Positions 13,101-24,456 of a DNA stretch of 64,000 bases are shown here, piece by piece (positions within the stretch are counted from its first letter, which is position 1; each line of letters opens with the position of its first letter). Where the stretch lies: NCBI RefSeq assembly GCF_907164915.1, contig NC_061864.1, forward strand, positions 13,089,889 to 13,153,888. The letters run 5' to 3'. A program made the translations under genes and the position numbers. Below the pieces are notes generated by a model. The model was not told the DNA's origin. It worked only from the letters and a program-made list of their open reading frames with translations, and did not search any database. Origin of the DNA: Impatiens glandulifera (taxonomy: Eukaryota; Streptophyta; Magnoliopsida; Ericales; Balsaminaceae).

Positions 13101-16100
13101 GGTCATACTAGTATTCTCTTTATAAAAGTAGGTGCTGTGTCGTCCACTTGGGAATTATAAGAAATGTGTTTTGAAACTTCTGAGTTTTATTGCTATTTAC
13201 TTAACACAATGGTTGCTTAAAAAAAATCCAAAGAAGGGATCCTTGTTTGTAGTATATATACCAGAAAGTAGCAAAAAGTCTAGCCTGAAATCTGATTCTA
13301 TTGAACAACCCTGATGAAGCCTTGTTCTTGATTATCCTCTTCATGAAGAGAGTCAGTTGATTTTTTAAATGCTATAGATATTAAGCCTTCACTTAAATGT
13401 TTTCTTCTTTTTAGATTTTAAACCGTGTTTTAGTTGGCTCTTTTTTCCCTTATTAGTATTGAATCGCTGTGTTTTTGTTAGCTGAATGTTTTTGTATTTG
13501 ATTTTTTGTGATTGTCTACATTTTCAAAAGAATAACATGTTTTAAAACACTTTGGTCTTCTAGGAAGAGAAATTGATTCAGATAACTACTTTGATGCTTT
13601 TGGTATATTTTATAGTTGTTAGTCACAATAGTGGTCAGTATAATGAAACATTTTAGGTGAATAGAAAGAAATGAAGAAGAACACTGTAAGGTTACTCCTT
13701 TCTGCTGCATCAGTTTCTTCTATCTGTTACAGAGGTCTTAGAAATAGTTGAGATAGTTAGATAAGTGTCATGCTCATCCAATTGGAATATTCATGCATAA
13801 ACACTTGACACACTAATTGTTCTATATTGTGTTTTAATCAGTGTTGTGCCACCCAAATGTCATTTATGTACTAAACTATACTTCCATATGTTCATGTTTT
13901 TCACATAATATCTTGAATCCTCCGCATTAATATATAAGAGTCACCAGGTACGGGCAACTGCAAGAACTTGCTATAGGTTGTTTGCAAAGACCTGGCCGGA
14001 GCGCTCCCGCAAACTTTTTTCATCATTTGATCCAGTTATTCAGAGGGTACACATTTGTATATGCTTTAGTGCTTTCTTTTGACTACTGTTGTTCACTTTC
14101 GTAGAACAAATTTCTCTTGGTGTGACTGTTCTATATCCATGGTAATTTATCCCATTTTGTAGGTAATAAATGATGAAGATGGAGGCATCCATAGGAGACA
14201 TGCTTCTCCTTCTATTCGTGAAAGAGGGGCACAAGTTTCCTTTTCACATCAAACATCAGCGCCTACAAATCCTCCTGGTTATGGGACTTCAGCTATTGTT
14301 GCTATGGACAGAAGTTCAGGTTTGCCATCAAGTACTTCTGTCTCCTCTGGTCTACTTCTATCACAGGCAAAATCAACCAGTAAAGGTTCAGAGCGCAGTT
14401 TGGAAAGTGTTCTGCAGGCAAGTAAGCAGAAGGTTTCAGCTATTGAAAGTCTTCTTAGAGGGTTGGATGCATCTGACAAACATAATCCATCCCTCCGATC
14501 ATCTAGTTTAGACCTAGGTAACAAACTATTTTTCATTTACATGCTCTTTTACATCACTCTGTTAATCAATGCCAACTATGTGTGGGTAGATATGTTCTGA
14601 ATATTTTCTGGTTCATAATCATTCACCAACTCTGAGCAGCTAAACATTTCCCTAGTGCAGGAGTTGACCCCCCATCATCTCGTGATCCACCATTTCCCCT
14701 TGCTGTTCCTGCTTCAAATAGTCTCACAAGCGCCTTGTCGCTTGATTCTACTGCCACTGGTATATCTAAGCCCCGCAATCGGAATGGAGGTCTGGGTTTG
14801 TCTGATATCATCACTCAGATTCAAGCATCTAAGGATGCAAGTAAACTGTCATACCGTGGTATTGTTGGATCTGAATCATTATCATCCCTGTCATCTTACT
14901 CAGCCAAGAGAGCTTCTGAGAAGCTACATGAGAGAGATTCTAGTGAAGACTATGCTGATGTTAGGGAGACCAGACGATTGATGAATCTGCATGTGGATCA
15001 ACCATACTTGGATAATGCACCTTATAAGGATGCAAACTTTAGGGAGTCTCATCATAATTACGTTCCCAACTTTCAGAGGCCGCTTCTAAGGAAGAATGTT
15101 GCTGGACGAACGCCAGCAAGCCGGAGGAGAAGTTTTGATGATAGCCAGTTGTCATTAGGGGAAGTGTCAAGCTATACAGATGGTCCAGCTTCTCTTAGCG
15201 ATGCTTTGAGTGAAGGACTCAGTCCAAGTTCAGACTGGAATGCAAGGGTTGCTGCATTTAATTATCTTCATGCTTTATTGCAGCAAGGTCCAAGAGGTGT
15301 TCAAGAAGTTATGCAGAACTTTGAGAAAGTAATGAAGTTGTTCTTCCAGCACTTAGATGACCCACACCATAAAGTTGCCCAGGCGGCTCTCTCTACACTT
15401 GCAGATATTATTCCAGCTTGTAGAAGACCTTTTGAAAGCTACGTGGAGCGAATTCTACCCCATGTTTTCTCCCGTTTGATAGATCCAAAGGAATTGGTAC
15501 GACAACCTTGCTCAACAACTTTGGAAATTGTTGGTAAAACTTATGGTGTCGATTCCTTGTTACCAGCTCTGCTTAGATCACTGGATGAACAACGATCACC
15601 AAAAGCAAAATTGGCTGTTATTGAGTTTGCCATTGGTTCCTTCAACAAACATGCTTTGAACTCTGAAGGTTCTGGCAATACTGGTATTCTGAAACTGTGG
15701 CTAGCTAAATTGGCACCTTTGGCTCATGATAAGAATACAAAGTTAAAGGAGGCAGCTGTTACATGTATTATATCAGTTTATTCCCACTTTGATTCAGCTG
15801 CAGTCTTGAATTTCATTCTTAGTTTATCTGTTGAAGAACAAAATTCTTTGAGGCGAGCTCTTAAGCAGTATACTCCTCGTATAGAGGTGGATTTGATGAA
15901 CTTCTTGCAGAACAAGAAAGAGAGGCAGCGGACCAAGTCATCTTATGATCCGTCTGATGCTGTTGGAACTTCTTCGGAAGAAGGATTTGTTGGAGCCTCT
16001 AGAAAGAACTTTGGTAAGTATACCTCTGGTTCCATGGATAGTGACAGTGGCAGAAAATGGAATTCTACACAAGATATCATCCAAGTTACAGGATCTGGAC

Positions 16101-19100
16101 ACCGAATTGCATCTGATGAAGCTCAGGAACAGCCTTACCATGGTCTTGGGAGTGGTGTAAACATTGAGGTCCTGGGTTCTAAGAGCAAAGACCTGAAGTA
16201 TATGGTTAGTAGTGTAGACAACACAAATATTGATACTTCTACTCCCCGTTTGGATATTAATGGGCTAAGGAATTCTCACCACCAAGGACTCACTTCACGC
16301 TCTAGGATTGATTATGAACCTCCGTCTGAACCAGATCATCCAAAACTTGCTGCCTTGAAGACCAACACCAATCCTGACATGGGTCTAAGCATTCCTCAAA
16401 TTCTCCATCTGGTGCGCCTCTTCTGATCAACTTGTCCTTTGTAGTATTTGTTAGATTTTAATATTGGTATGTCAAATTCTTTTCATATGACACCATGATA
16501 AGTAGTCGTGCATCCTTGTTTCTTGTCGCTTTGGCAGATATCTAACGGCAATGATGGAAGCCCTAATAGTAGCAAGCGTGGTGCACTTCAGCAGTTAGTT
16601 GAAGCCTCTGTGGCCAATGATCAGTCCATCTGGACCAAGGTATTTTATTGGTCATTACGCTTGTTTTTCTTTTCTTTTCTTTACTTTTTTTTTTAAAATT
16701 CATTGAACTTGCTTATACATGTACTGATGAATATTTGGGGTTCCTTCACAACTCCATTCATAGGTTTTTCTCATTTTGACATTCATTTTGGTTACCAATT
16801 GTATTAATATCTCATCATATGTCTTCTTTGTTTTATTGCCCTACAATTGGTAGTCCCATCACCCATGTAAGCTTGAGTATACTTTTTATATCGTAATTAT
16901 TATTTTTCAACAGTTACATGTTGGTGTTTTCATCATTTCACAACAAGGGTTATCCTTGGCCGGTGAAATACTCTTTAGGAGTTGCGATCTACTTAGGTAA
17001 CCTTGATGGGATATTTAATACTTTACAAGATACAAGATAGCTTACTGGTTCCTAAGAGATCAAAGGTCACGGGTTCGATTCCCACTTCGAATGCCTTAAG
17101 TTGAAGTGGGTGTCATGGCTGTGGGGGGTTATGCTAGCATCTTACATTTTAAAAAAAAGAATAGCTTACTGATTCTATTTTTCTGCTTTTGCTGGTTTAT
17201 TTGTTATGCATCATTGAAACACATTAATGCAGTAACTATGTAAGATAACTGGTATCATTATCTCATTTGTAGTGCTACCTTGCTTTCCAGCATGACATTT
17301 TACATATCTTCTATTCAACTGTTACTATATGTTCATGCTAATTAAATAATTGGTGTTGGTTGCAGTACTTCAATCAGATTTTGACAGTAGTTCTGGAGGA
17401 GCTGGATGATTCAGAGCCTTTGATTAGGGAACTCACTCTGTCATTGATAATTGAAATGCTAAAAAATCAGGTGAGTTGGGTTCTTTCTATGTGTTTTCTA
17501 CTTCTGTTTTGGAGGAGTTTTGTGAGGTTATCAAGAAAAGAATTAATAAGAGGTGACCAACTCAGCTAAGATCGATACAAATAAATATGACCTCGTAACA
17601 AAACTGCATAACACGAAGATTGAAAGACTTATGTGAGAAGGGGAAACTCAGTGTGAAACCAGATTGAGAAATTAGACTTTACCTTCTATCACCATAGTCT
17701 CCCCTTGATCTCTTCTCTCTTTTATATATTAGTTGGTCCTTAATTAGCCACGTCATTAGTTTATTTACATTAGTGAGCCAATAATACTTCTTTACCCTAT
17801 TAGTTATATATTTACTGGTACCATATACCCTCACTTAGAACGCCTTAAGTTGAAGTGGGGTCGTGCTAGCTTCCTAAAATAAAAAAATATCCCCTGTATG
17901 TGACATGTTTTGCGAGCAATAAATTAATTTTCTTTCTGTCCGGTTTGAAAATTTTCTGGTTGATGTGCTATTCTCAGAGCATGTTCCTTCATTAATTTTT
18001 CACTCATATTCTTTCACACAATGTTCAGAAAATTGCCATGGAGGACTCGATTGAGATTGTTATTGAGAAATTACTCCATGTTACAAAAGATATTGCTCCT
18101 AAGGTATCATCTATTCTCTTAACTGCTTCATAGGTAATATTTGGTTTGTTTTGGGAAATAACTTTTGATATGCAATATCTATTACAGGTTGGAAATGAAG
18201 CGGAGCACTGTTTGACCATTGTCTTGTCTCAGTATGATCCATTTAGATGTCTAAGCGTGAGTAGGACTGAAATCTCAGTTTGCTAAACATTTAATGCATT
18301 GTTTTAGTTCTTCATGTTCATGAAAGTTTATGTCACTTTATCATTGATGGAATGCAGGTCATTATACCCCTGTTGGTTACTGAAGATGAGAAAACCCTTG
18401 TGACTTGCATAAATTGTTTAACAAAGGTATTTATTTTCTTAATATTGTGATTCTGTGAACATTTTTTTTTGATTAAGAATTATCTTTCTGGTAGAATTAT
18501 CTTACATGGGAGTACATAGATTTTGATTTGGACCTTATGCTTCTACAGACATTTGTTACATAAGAACATGAATAGGTTTTGCATTTTCTTTCGTTAAACC
18601 AAATTCTAGCTTACAAGCTATAATGGTTAGCAGCCCCACTACCAAACAACCTTTTCTACTATAGTGAACTAGAATGTTGAACCTCAATTGCACAATTTGT
18701 TCTCAATTTAACATGTTGATTCTTTATCTGAGTGATCCCATTGTTGGTATGCTCCTGTTATCAAAAGGATACAAATTAAATAAGTTAAAAGTGTCTGTTC
18801 CTTATTCAGGGGGATTGGTTTTCAAAATTACTTGAAATATCACAATATATTACTCAATTAAGGTAAATCAGAATTGTAGGTAGTGTTTTTTAGATACCAT
18901 TTATAGATAGATACCTATTTATAGAATTTTTGCATCCTATTTAAATATCATTAGATACCTATTTATAGAATTGTAGGTACTGGTTTTTCTTGATCAATAT
19001 AAATTAGAATCCCTAAAATATCACAATAAGTTAGTCTAATTTACTCAATTAAAGTAAAACAGAATTACTAGAATATCTCAACAATTATTTTTAATATTAT

Positions 19101-20397
19101 ATAGAAATAAACTAGAGAATAAAATAAATAAACCTAATTTGACTAAACAATAGTTAAAATGCAACTCCTCAACTCTAGTGCCAATTCCAACTTAAAACAA
19201 ATGGAGGATTAGATGCATTGTAATTCTTGTAAGTTGTTATAGAGTACTAGTTTTGTATGTGAGATGGATCCTGGTAATATTTCATTGACAAGTTGATTAC
19301 CTCATAATATAAGCTAAACCCGCGGGGTTTAGTCGCACTCCGAAGGAGAAGCAGAACCAGCGTTCTAAAAAAAGAAGCTAAATTGTTATGCAACATCTGT
19401 CCAGTTCGATGGAATTTGATGTAGGTTTGGCATTCATTTTCATATTTCACTTGAGCTTCCAATGATATAAAATTAGAGTGGCATCATGTCCACACCAACT
19501 TATTAAAGACACTTTTACCAATGCAGAACTTGCTTGCTTATTACACTTATTTTTTTTGTCGTTATTCTAAACATTGCATGTTTTTATGCAGTTGGTTGGC
19601 AGGCTATCCCAGGAGGAACTGATGAATCAGTTGCCATCATTTCTGCCTGCACTCTTTGACGCATTTGGGAATCAGAGCGCTGATGTTCGTAAGGTAAATA
19701 AATTGAAAGTCCTTGTGGCATGATACCAACACTTATTGTTTCTTGCGTGTGTGTTTTTATTTGGTTAAGTTACAAAGCCAAAAGATCAAATAACAACTGA
19801 CTCAATCTTAGATAAGCATCGTTATAGTTGATTACCTTTGCCATCAAGGGACTCTCCAGTCTCCCCTCAACAGACATGCTATTATTAGCTTCATTGCAAT
19901 TTAATGGCCAGATTTAGGAAGGCCATATAATGTATGTAAGAATGTAGTCTATAAAACACTTTGAGTAAATCAACATTAGTAGTTATAAGCGCATATACCT
20001 TAAATTAATCTAACATTTGATCAAATCCACTTACTTTAAATTTATATACTTGGTTTATTCAAACATGTAGCATTCTAACACCTAAATGTGAAATGGATGA
20101 TGATGGTGAAGCCTGTCTCTCTATGTGTTCATAATGTGCATGAATTGTTAACTTCTCTCTATGATGGAATATGAAGTTATTTAATGTTATAATTCTAAGA
20201 GTTGGTTATTTACTTTTGAGTGTTTTCTTTGGCAGACGGTTGTTTTCTGTTTGGTGGACATATATATTATGCTTGGAAAAGCGTTTCTCCCTTACTTGGA
20301 GGGGCTCAACAGCACTCAATTGAGGTTGGTGACTATATATGCTAACCGGATCTCACAGGCCAGGTCTGGCACTCAAATTGATACGAGCCAAGATTAA
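7165..20397 (+). CDS. CLASP: CLASP microtubule-associated protein, complete, 21 coding exons
   Basis: CLIP-associated protein: binds and stabilises cortical microtubules with TOG/HEAT-like domains and acts in cell division and expansion. The exons translate to 1428 residues closely matching Arabidopsis CLASP as I remember it (about 1439). Exons: 7165-7497, 8273-8428, 8506-8568, 9467-9535, 10051-10219, 10828-10989, 11755-11852, 12408-12482, 12558-12626, 12702-12787, 12861-12978, 13948-14046, 14163-14517, 14661-16411, 16538-16639, 17366-17470, 18029-18103, 18188-18256, 18358-18426, 19592-19693, 20236-20397; phases agree throughout. Layout: N-terminal TOG-like region (1 to about 230), second TOG region (about 275-510), Ser/Arg-rich linker with RRRSFDDSQ (about 540-800), third TOG region (about 808-1030), C-terminal helical region. 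The start MEEALEM matches the family. Intron 10 has a GC donor (12788). Introns 1, 15 and 16 hold SINE pieces. No broken exon seen. Confidence 0.96.
7951..7995 (+). repeat. SINE fragment in CLASP intron 1
   Basis: The segment has AAGAGACCAAAATGTCACGG followed by GGTTCGATTCC, a perfect RNA polymerase III B-box. The same pair of words occurs in the better preserved SINE copies at 17052, 42316 and 52765. Only the central part is recognisable here. Confidence 0.5.
17052..17160 (+). mobile_element. 5'-truncated tRNA-derived SINE with target-site duplication
   Basis: Lies in CLASP intron 15. It contains CACGGGTTCGATTCCC (B-box), then CCTTAAGTTGAAGTGGG and an A-rich tail (AAAAAAAAGA). It is bracketed by a near-perfect 15-base direct repeat: ATAGCTTACTGGTTC at 17037-17051 and ATAGCTTACTGATTC at 17161-17175. 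The A-tail and long target duplication are the marks of LINE-machinery retroposition. The A-box half is missing, so this is a 5'-truncated copy. Confidence 0.75.
17838..17890 (+). repeat. SINE 3' remnant in CLASP intron 16
   Basis: CGCCTTAAGTTGAAGTGGGG, then GTCGTGCTAGC and an A-rich end, matches the 3' half of the SINE at 17052-17160. The 5' half with the B-box is absent. Confidence 0.5.
19311..19375. other. GC-rich islet in CLASP intron 19
   Basis: About 60 bases with AAACCCGCGGGGTTT (a perfect hairpin stem) followed by TAGTCGCACTCCGAAGGAG. Its composition is unlike the surrounding AT-rich intron. I could not assign it to a known gene, rRNA or organellar sequence by eye. Confidence 0.35.
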
Positions 20398-23300
20398 GCG
20401 TAGTTTGTGTAGAACCATAAAGTATGAAAAGAAAAATGCAATAACAAAAATATTCATATGATTAGTTGGTTTGAGTGGGGTGGGCATTTGACTTGAAATG
20501 TGTTGTTTTAGTTTGTAAAGTGTGAAATACGTACTCAGAGAGTCGGGTGTTTATTATTATTATTATTATTTTATTTGTGTTGTGTTATTTTCTTTACATT
20601 CGATTTTATCCCTATTTGGGGAGAGTGATTTTGCTTGTTGTGAAATTGTACAAACAAACATTGTGGCCATAATGAAAACATCACTATTTGGGGAAATATT
20701 AGCCATTATGCCATTTTGGTTGTGGAGAAGGCCTTTTCTACTACTTTTGGTAAATCTTTGTAGTAAGTAGAGATTGGATTTTAGAATTTGTTACAATTTT
20801 TTTTAACAAATGGAATGCATGATTTTCATAAAGAAGAACGAAGTATGTTGAGGAAAATAATCATTAGGTGTTTTCGGTTTGAGTTTTTCGATATTTTATT
20901 TTAGCCAATTTGAAAATTGAATTTGATTTTTTTAATATATTGTATAATAAATTATATAATATATATATAAAAAAATGAATTTTGTTTGATATTCTTTAAT
21001 TGAAAATCGTATTTATATTCTAATTGATTTAAGATTAAATAAAAAATAAAATTCAAATTTGATTTGACAACCCTAAAAAAGAACTTGCATACTTGGTCAA
21101 ACATGAAGTACTTATCAGTATTAAATTCATATATAAAACTGATCAGATACCATCATTTATGTATGTCCTTCAATTTATTATGTGTATGGGACATTTAATT
21201 ACAACAATTTTTTCTTTCACACACTGTATAGTTAGCTCAATTTGATTCAATGATCAGTCACTATCATATTATTTTTAGATCAAAATATATAACTTTTAAT
21301 GATCCAACACTAAAAAAAATAAATTAGGTATTTGCAGAAGAAACCCTTCTCTCATTAAGCAAATGTTTTGACGTCAAAACCATCTTACCAAAGGTGCTTT
21401 TTCTTCTATTAAAATTAATTAAGTTATTTTTATTAAAAGATAATATAATAATTAAATTAATTAAAAACACATATAACTTGTGACAAATCGCAATTGTTGA
21501 GGCAGTTAGAATTTGGTATTTATTTAAAAAGTTGTAATGTATTGGACAAAATAAAAAAAAATAGTTGGATCTCTGATAACTCATTAAAGTTGTTCAAAGT
21601 GGTAGAGGGTGATTTCTAAAAAAAAATGAAGTCGTTGAATTGAAGGTGAGGGTGGTTTCGTTTCCAACATTCAACATGGTCCCAAAAATTATTATTAATT
21701 ACAAAGTAACGCTGCAACATGGTGGGTACCCACCCTTTACTCCTAGGACATACCCTAAACGAAGGATCCATTCATCTGGATTTATAATTCCATGCCCAAA
21801 ATAAAGTAGACAACTAACTCCCTTTGATTTCTCATAACCTACCCTCTATCCCAATTCCATCTTGCATCATTTATTTATTTATATATACATTGTATTTTAT
21901 TTCAAAAAAATGTTGAATTATCAAATAAAACTTTCAAAAAAAGAAGAAGACAGAAAGACAGACAACCTACATGTTTATAAGATTAGTACCGTTGTCTTAA
22001 AGTGAGGACAATCAAATCTCATAAGGGTCCGGTCCCGTTTGGTTTTGCATCTCATCATTTTTAATCAAATGCAATCATCACAAGTTGATTAATGTTAACT
22101 GTTAAGTAAAATCAAATTAATGTATTAAAAAGAACCCTTAAGAAAAAAAATAACTGTTTAATTATATTTTATTAACATATCCCATAAAATATTGATTTAA
22201 AAAAACAAAATAAAGCAAGCCCACTTTCTGACAAGATATCATATAATAATTTATAAAGCAAATATTTGCTTCTCCAGTTGGAAGTAATAATATTAAATTC
22301 AAGTTCTTAATTGTGTCCTAATCACACTTTTATGTTTTATTAAATATTGGGTTTAGTTCCTTAACTTCTTCTTAATTAATACATTAATCATTTCTCTCCA
22401 TAGTCCTAGGAGGAATTGTTTAGTTTGGACTTTTTTGTATTTTAATTAAATACTTATTTATTATTAATCATCATCATCTTAATCTATCTATCTATAGACC
22501 ATGTCCATCAATTTAAAACATGTCAAATTAGAGTATTAATGAATATGAAACCAAGATTAAATAATACCTATGTCCATTTTTCATTCTTCTGATTTATCCC
22601 TGCAATTCATGTAAAATATAGCTTATATTATAGATATTATAAATAATATATTTTAATTAAAATTATTGTAATATAAATAACTTATAACTGCATGCCGACT
22701 TACAATATTTTATTATAATATATAAAATATAAATGATACTAAAAAAGGATTGTGACGACCTATAATATAAATTAATATAATATTAATTTTTGTTATTATA
22801 TAGAGATTGTTGTATGTTGAATTATTTAGGATTTTTAATAAGAAAATCAGAAAAATATTATTTAAAGAGAAATTATTTGGATTTTTAATTCCAAGAGAAC
22901 ATTTGATCTTGTTTTTTTTAGTTTAAAAAATATATCCGTACTGCTACCATTATAACTTTTAAATTAATTTTATTTATTATTCAAATTAAAAAAGTATTTT
23001 AATAATTTTTCATACAATAATTCAAATAATTAAAAATTATCTTAAGAATCCTACAAAATCAAGATCAAAACATGTCCTTAATGTATATCACGCGGACCTA
23101 CAATCACTCTGTCTCATCCTTGGTTATATATATATATATATATATATATTAGGTCTTATCGGTATAGATTGAATTTGACATCATATTTGTTTTTATGCGA
23201 CCCTTTATTTATTAAGCCTCGTTTGAAATTGACTTGTTAATTAAATTATTATTAAAATTAAATAAAATATATATATATATTTTTTTGAAAATAGTTCTAT

Positions 23301-24177
23301 GTATATTAAAAATGATAAATAAAACATTTAAACACAATCACATAAAAAAAATATAATACCATCACGTTCCTACAATGAAAATGAGGCCAAACAAAATGGA
23401 GAATGCTACCATTATACCATATTCTCTATGAATTAAAAAATTTATTTCATAAAATTATATGAAATATTTTTTAATATTATATATTATGATATATTAAAAA
23501 TTTATATTATTAAAAAAAAAATTAAAACATTTTCAAAATATAAAAAGTAAATAAATAAATTAGTGATATTACAAAATTTTTTTACATAATTATATATTAT
23601 ATAATTGTATTTACAAAATTTGGAAGAGAACACAAATATCATTTCTGGTCAAACTGTTCTTAATTGGGAATTCAGATTGAATACCGGATTACCGAATTAT
23701 AATTGTGATTCATATACATTTCTCAATAGGTTACTCGACAAGAACGATTAATTCTCTTATCGATTCTATAGATTAAAAGAATCTCAAATAATATATAAAC
23801 AGTGAGGAAAGAAAAAATGGTTAATTTTTCGTCTAATAAGATTATGCTCAAATTTTCACTTTCTCACCTTGAATCATTTCTCTTAAATTTATTTAAAAAA
23901 AAAACTTATAAAATAGAATAAATTATTGAAGAATTATTCATATAAGCCACCTCAAACCAGCCTATTAATTATATATATATATATATATAATATATATATA
24001 TATATATAAACACTAGAGTAGGAAGCTTCTTTATTAATAAAAAAGAAATAGAAAAAAAGATGAATAATTAATTGATAGTGACAATTGTGAAAAAATTGGT
24101 GGGAAAATGTGTTAAGTAGTAGTAAGTACATTCGAATACCGTCAACCTTCTTTTCGTCTTCTTCTTTACCCCTTCAG
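20398..24177. other. AT-rich intergenic region between CLASP and PIF1-like gene
   Basis: The first few hundred bases are probably the CLASP 3' untranslated region. The rest holds A/T runs and (TA)n tracts near 23126-23150 and 23970-24007. Frames of about 85 codons occur (20522-20770 plus, 21324-21584 minus) without any recognisable domain. No RNA gene was seen. Confidence 0.55.
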
Positions 24178-24221
24178 ACTCTCTCTCTCTCTCTATACAG
24201 TCCAGACATATATATAAATAT
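24178..24221 (+). promoter_or_regulatory. CT-repeat and TATA box of PIF1-like gene
   Basis: A (CT)n tract at about 24179-24195 is followed by TATATATAAATA at about 24208-24219 and then a GA-rich leader. Transcription would start near 24240, leaving a 5' leader of about 215 bases before the ATG at 24457. I saw no CACGTG G-box in the immediate upstream 150 bases. Confidence 0.45.
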
Positions 24222-24456
24222 TATATAGAGAGAGAAGAAGAAGAAGAGAGAGAACCTTATCTCTGGTTCGGCTACATGAACATTAACTGAAAGGGCAAAT
24301 TATAGCAATTCTGTTTCGATAACTCCACGACGAAGAAGGATCTCCGAAAATCATAAGCTACTGTTTAGATGATCTGAACGACTTTACACATCCGATTCTC
24401 TGCTATCGAACGTCGTCTTATCTATAGATTTAGTTGCTAATTGCTTGACGAACACT

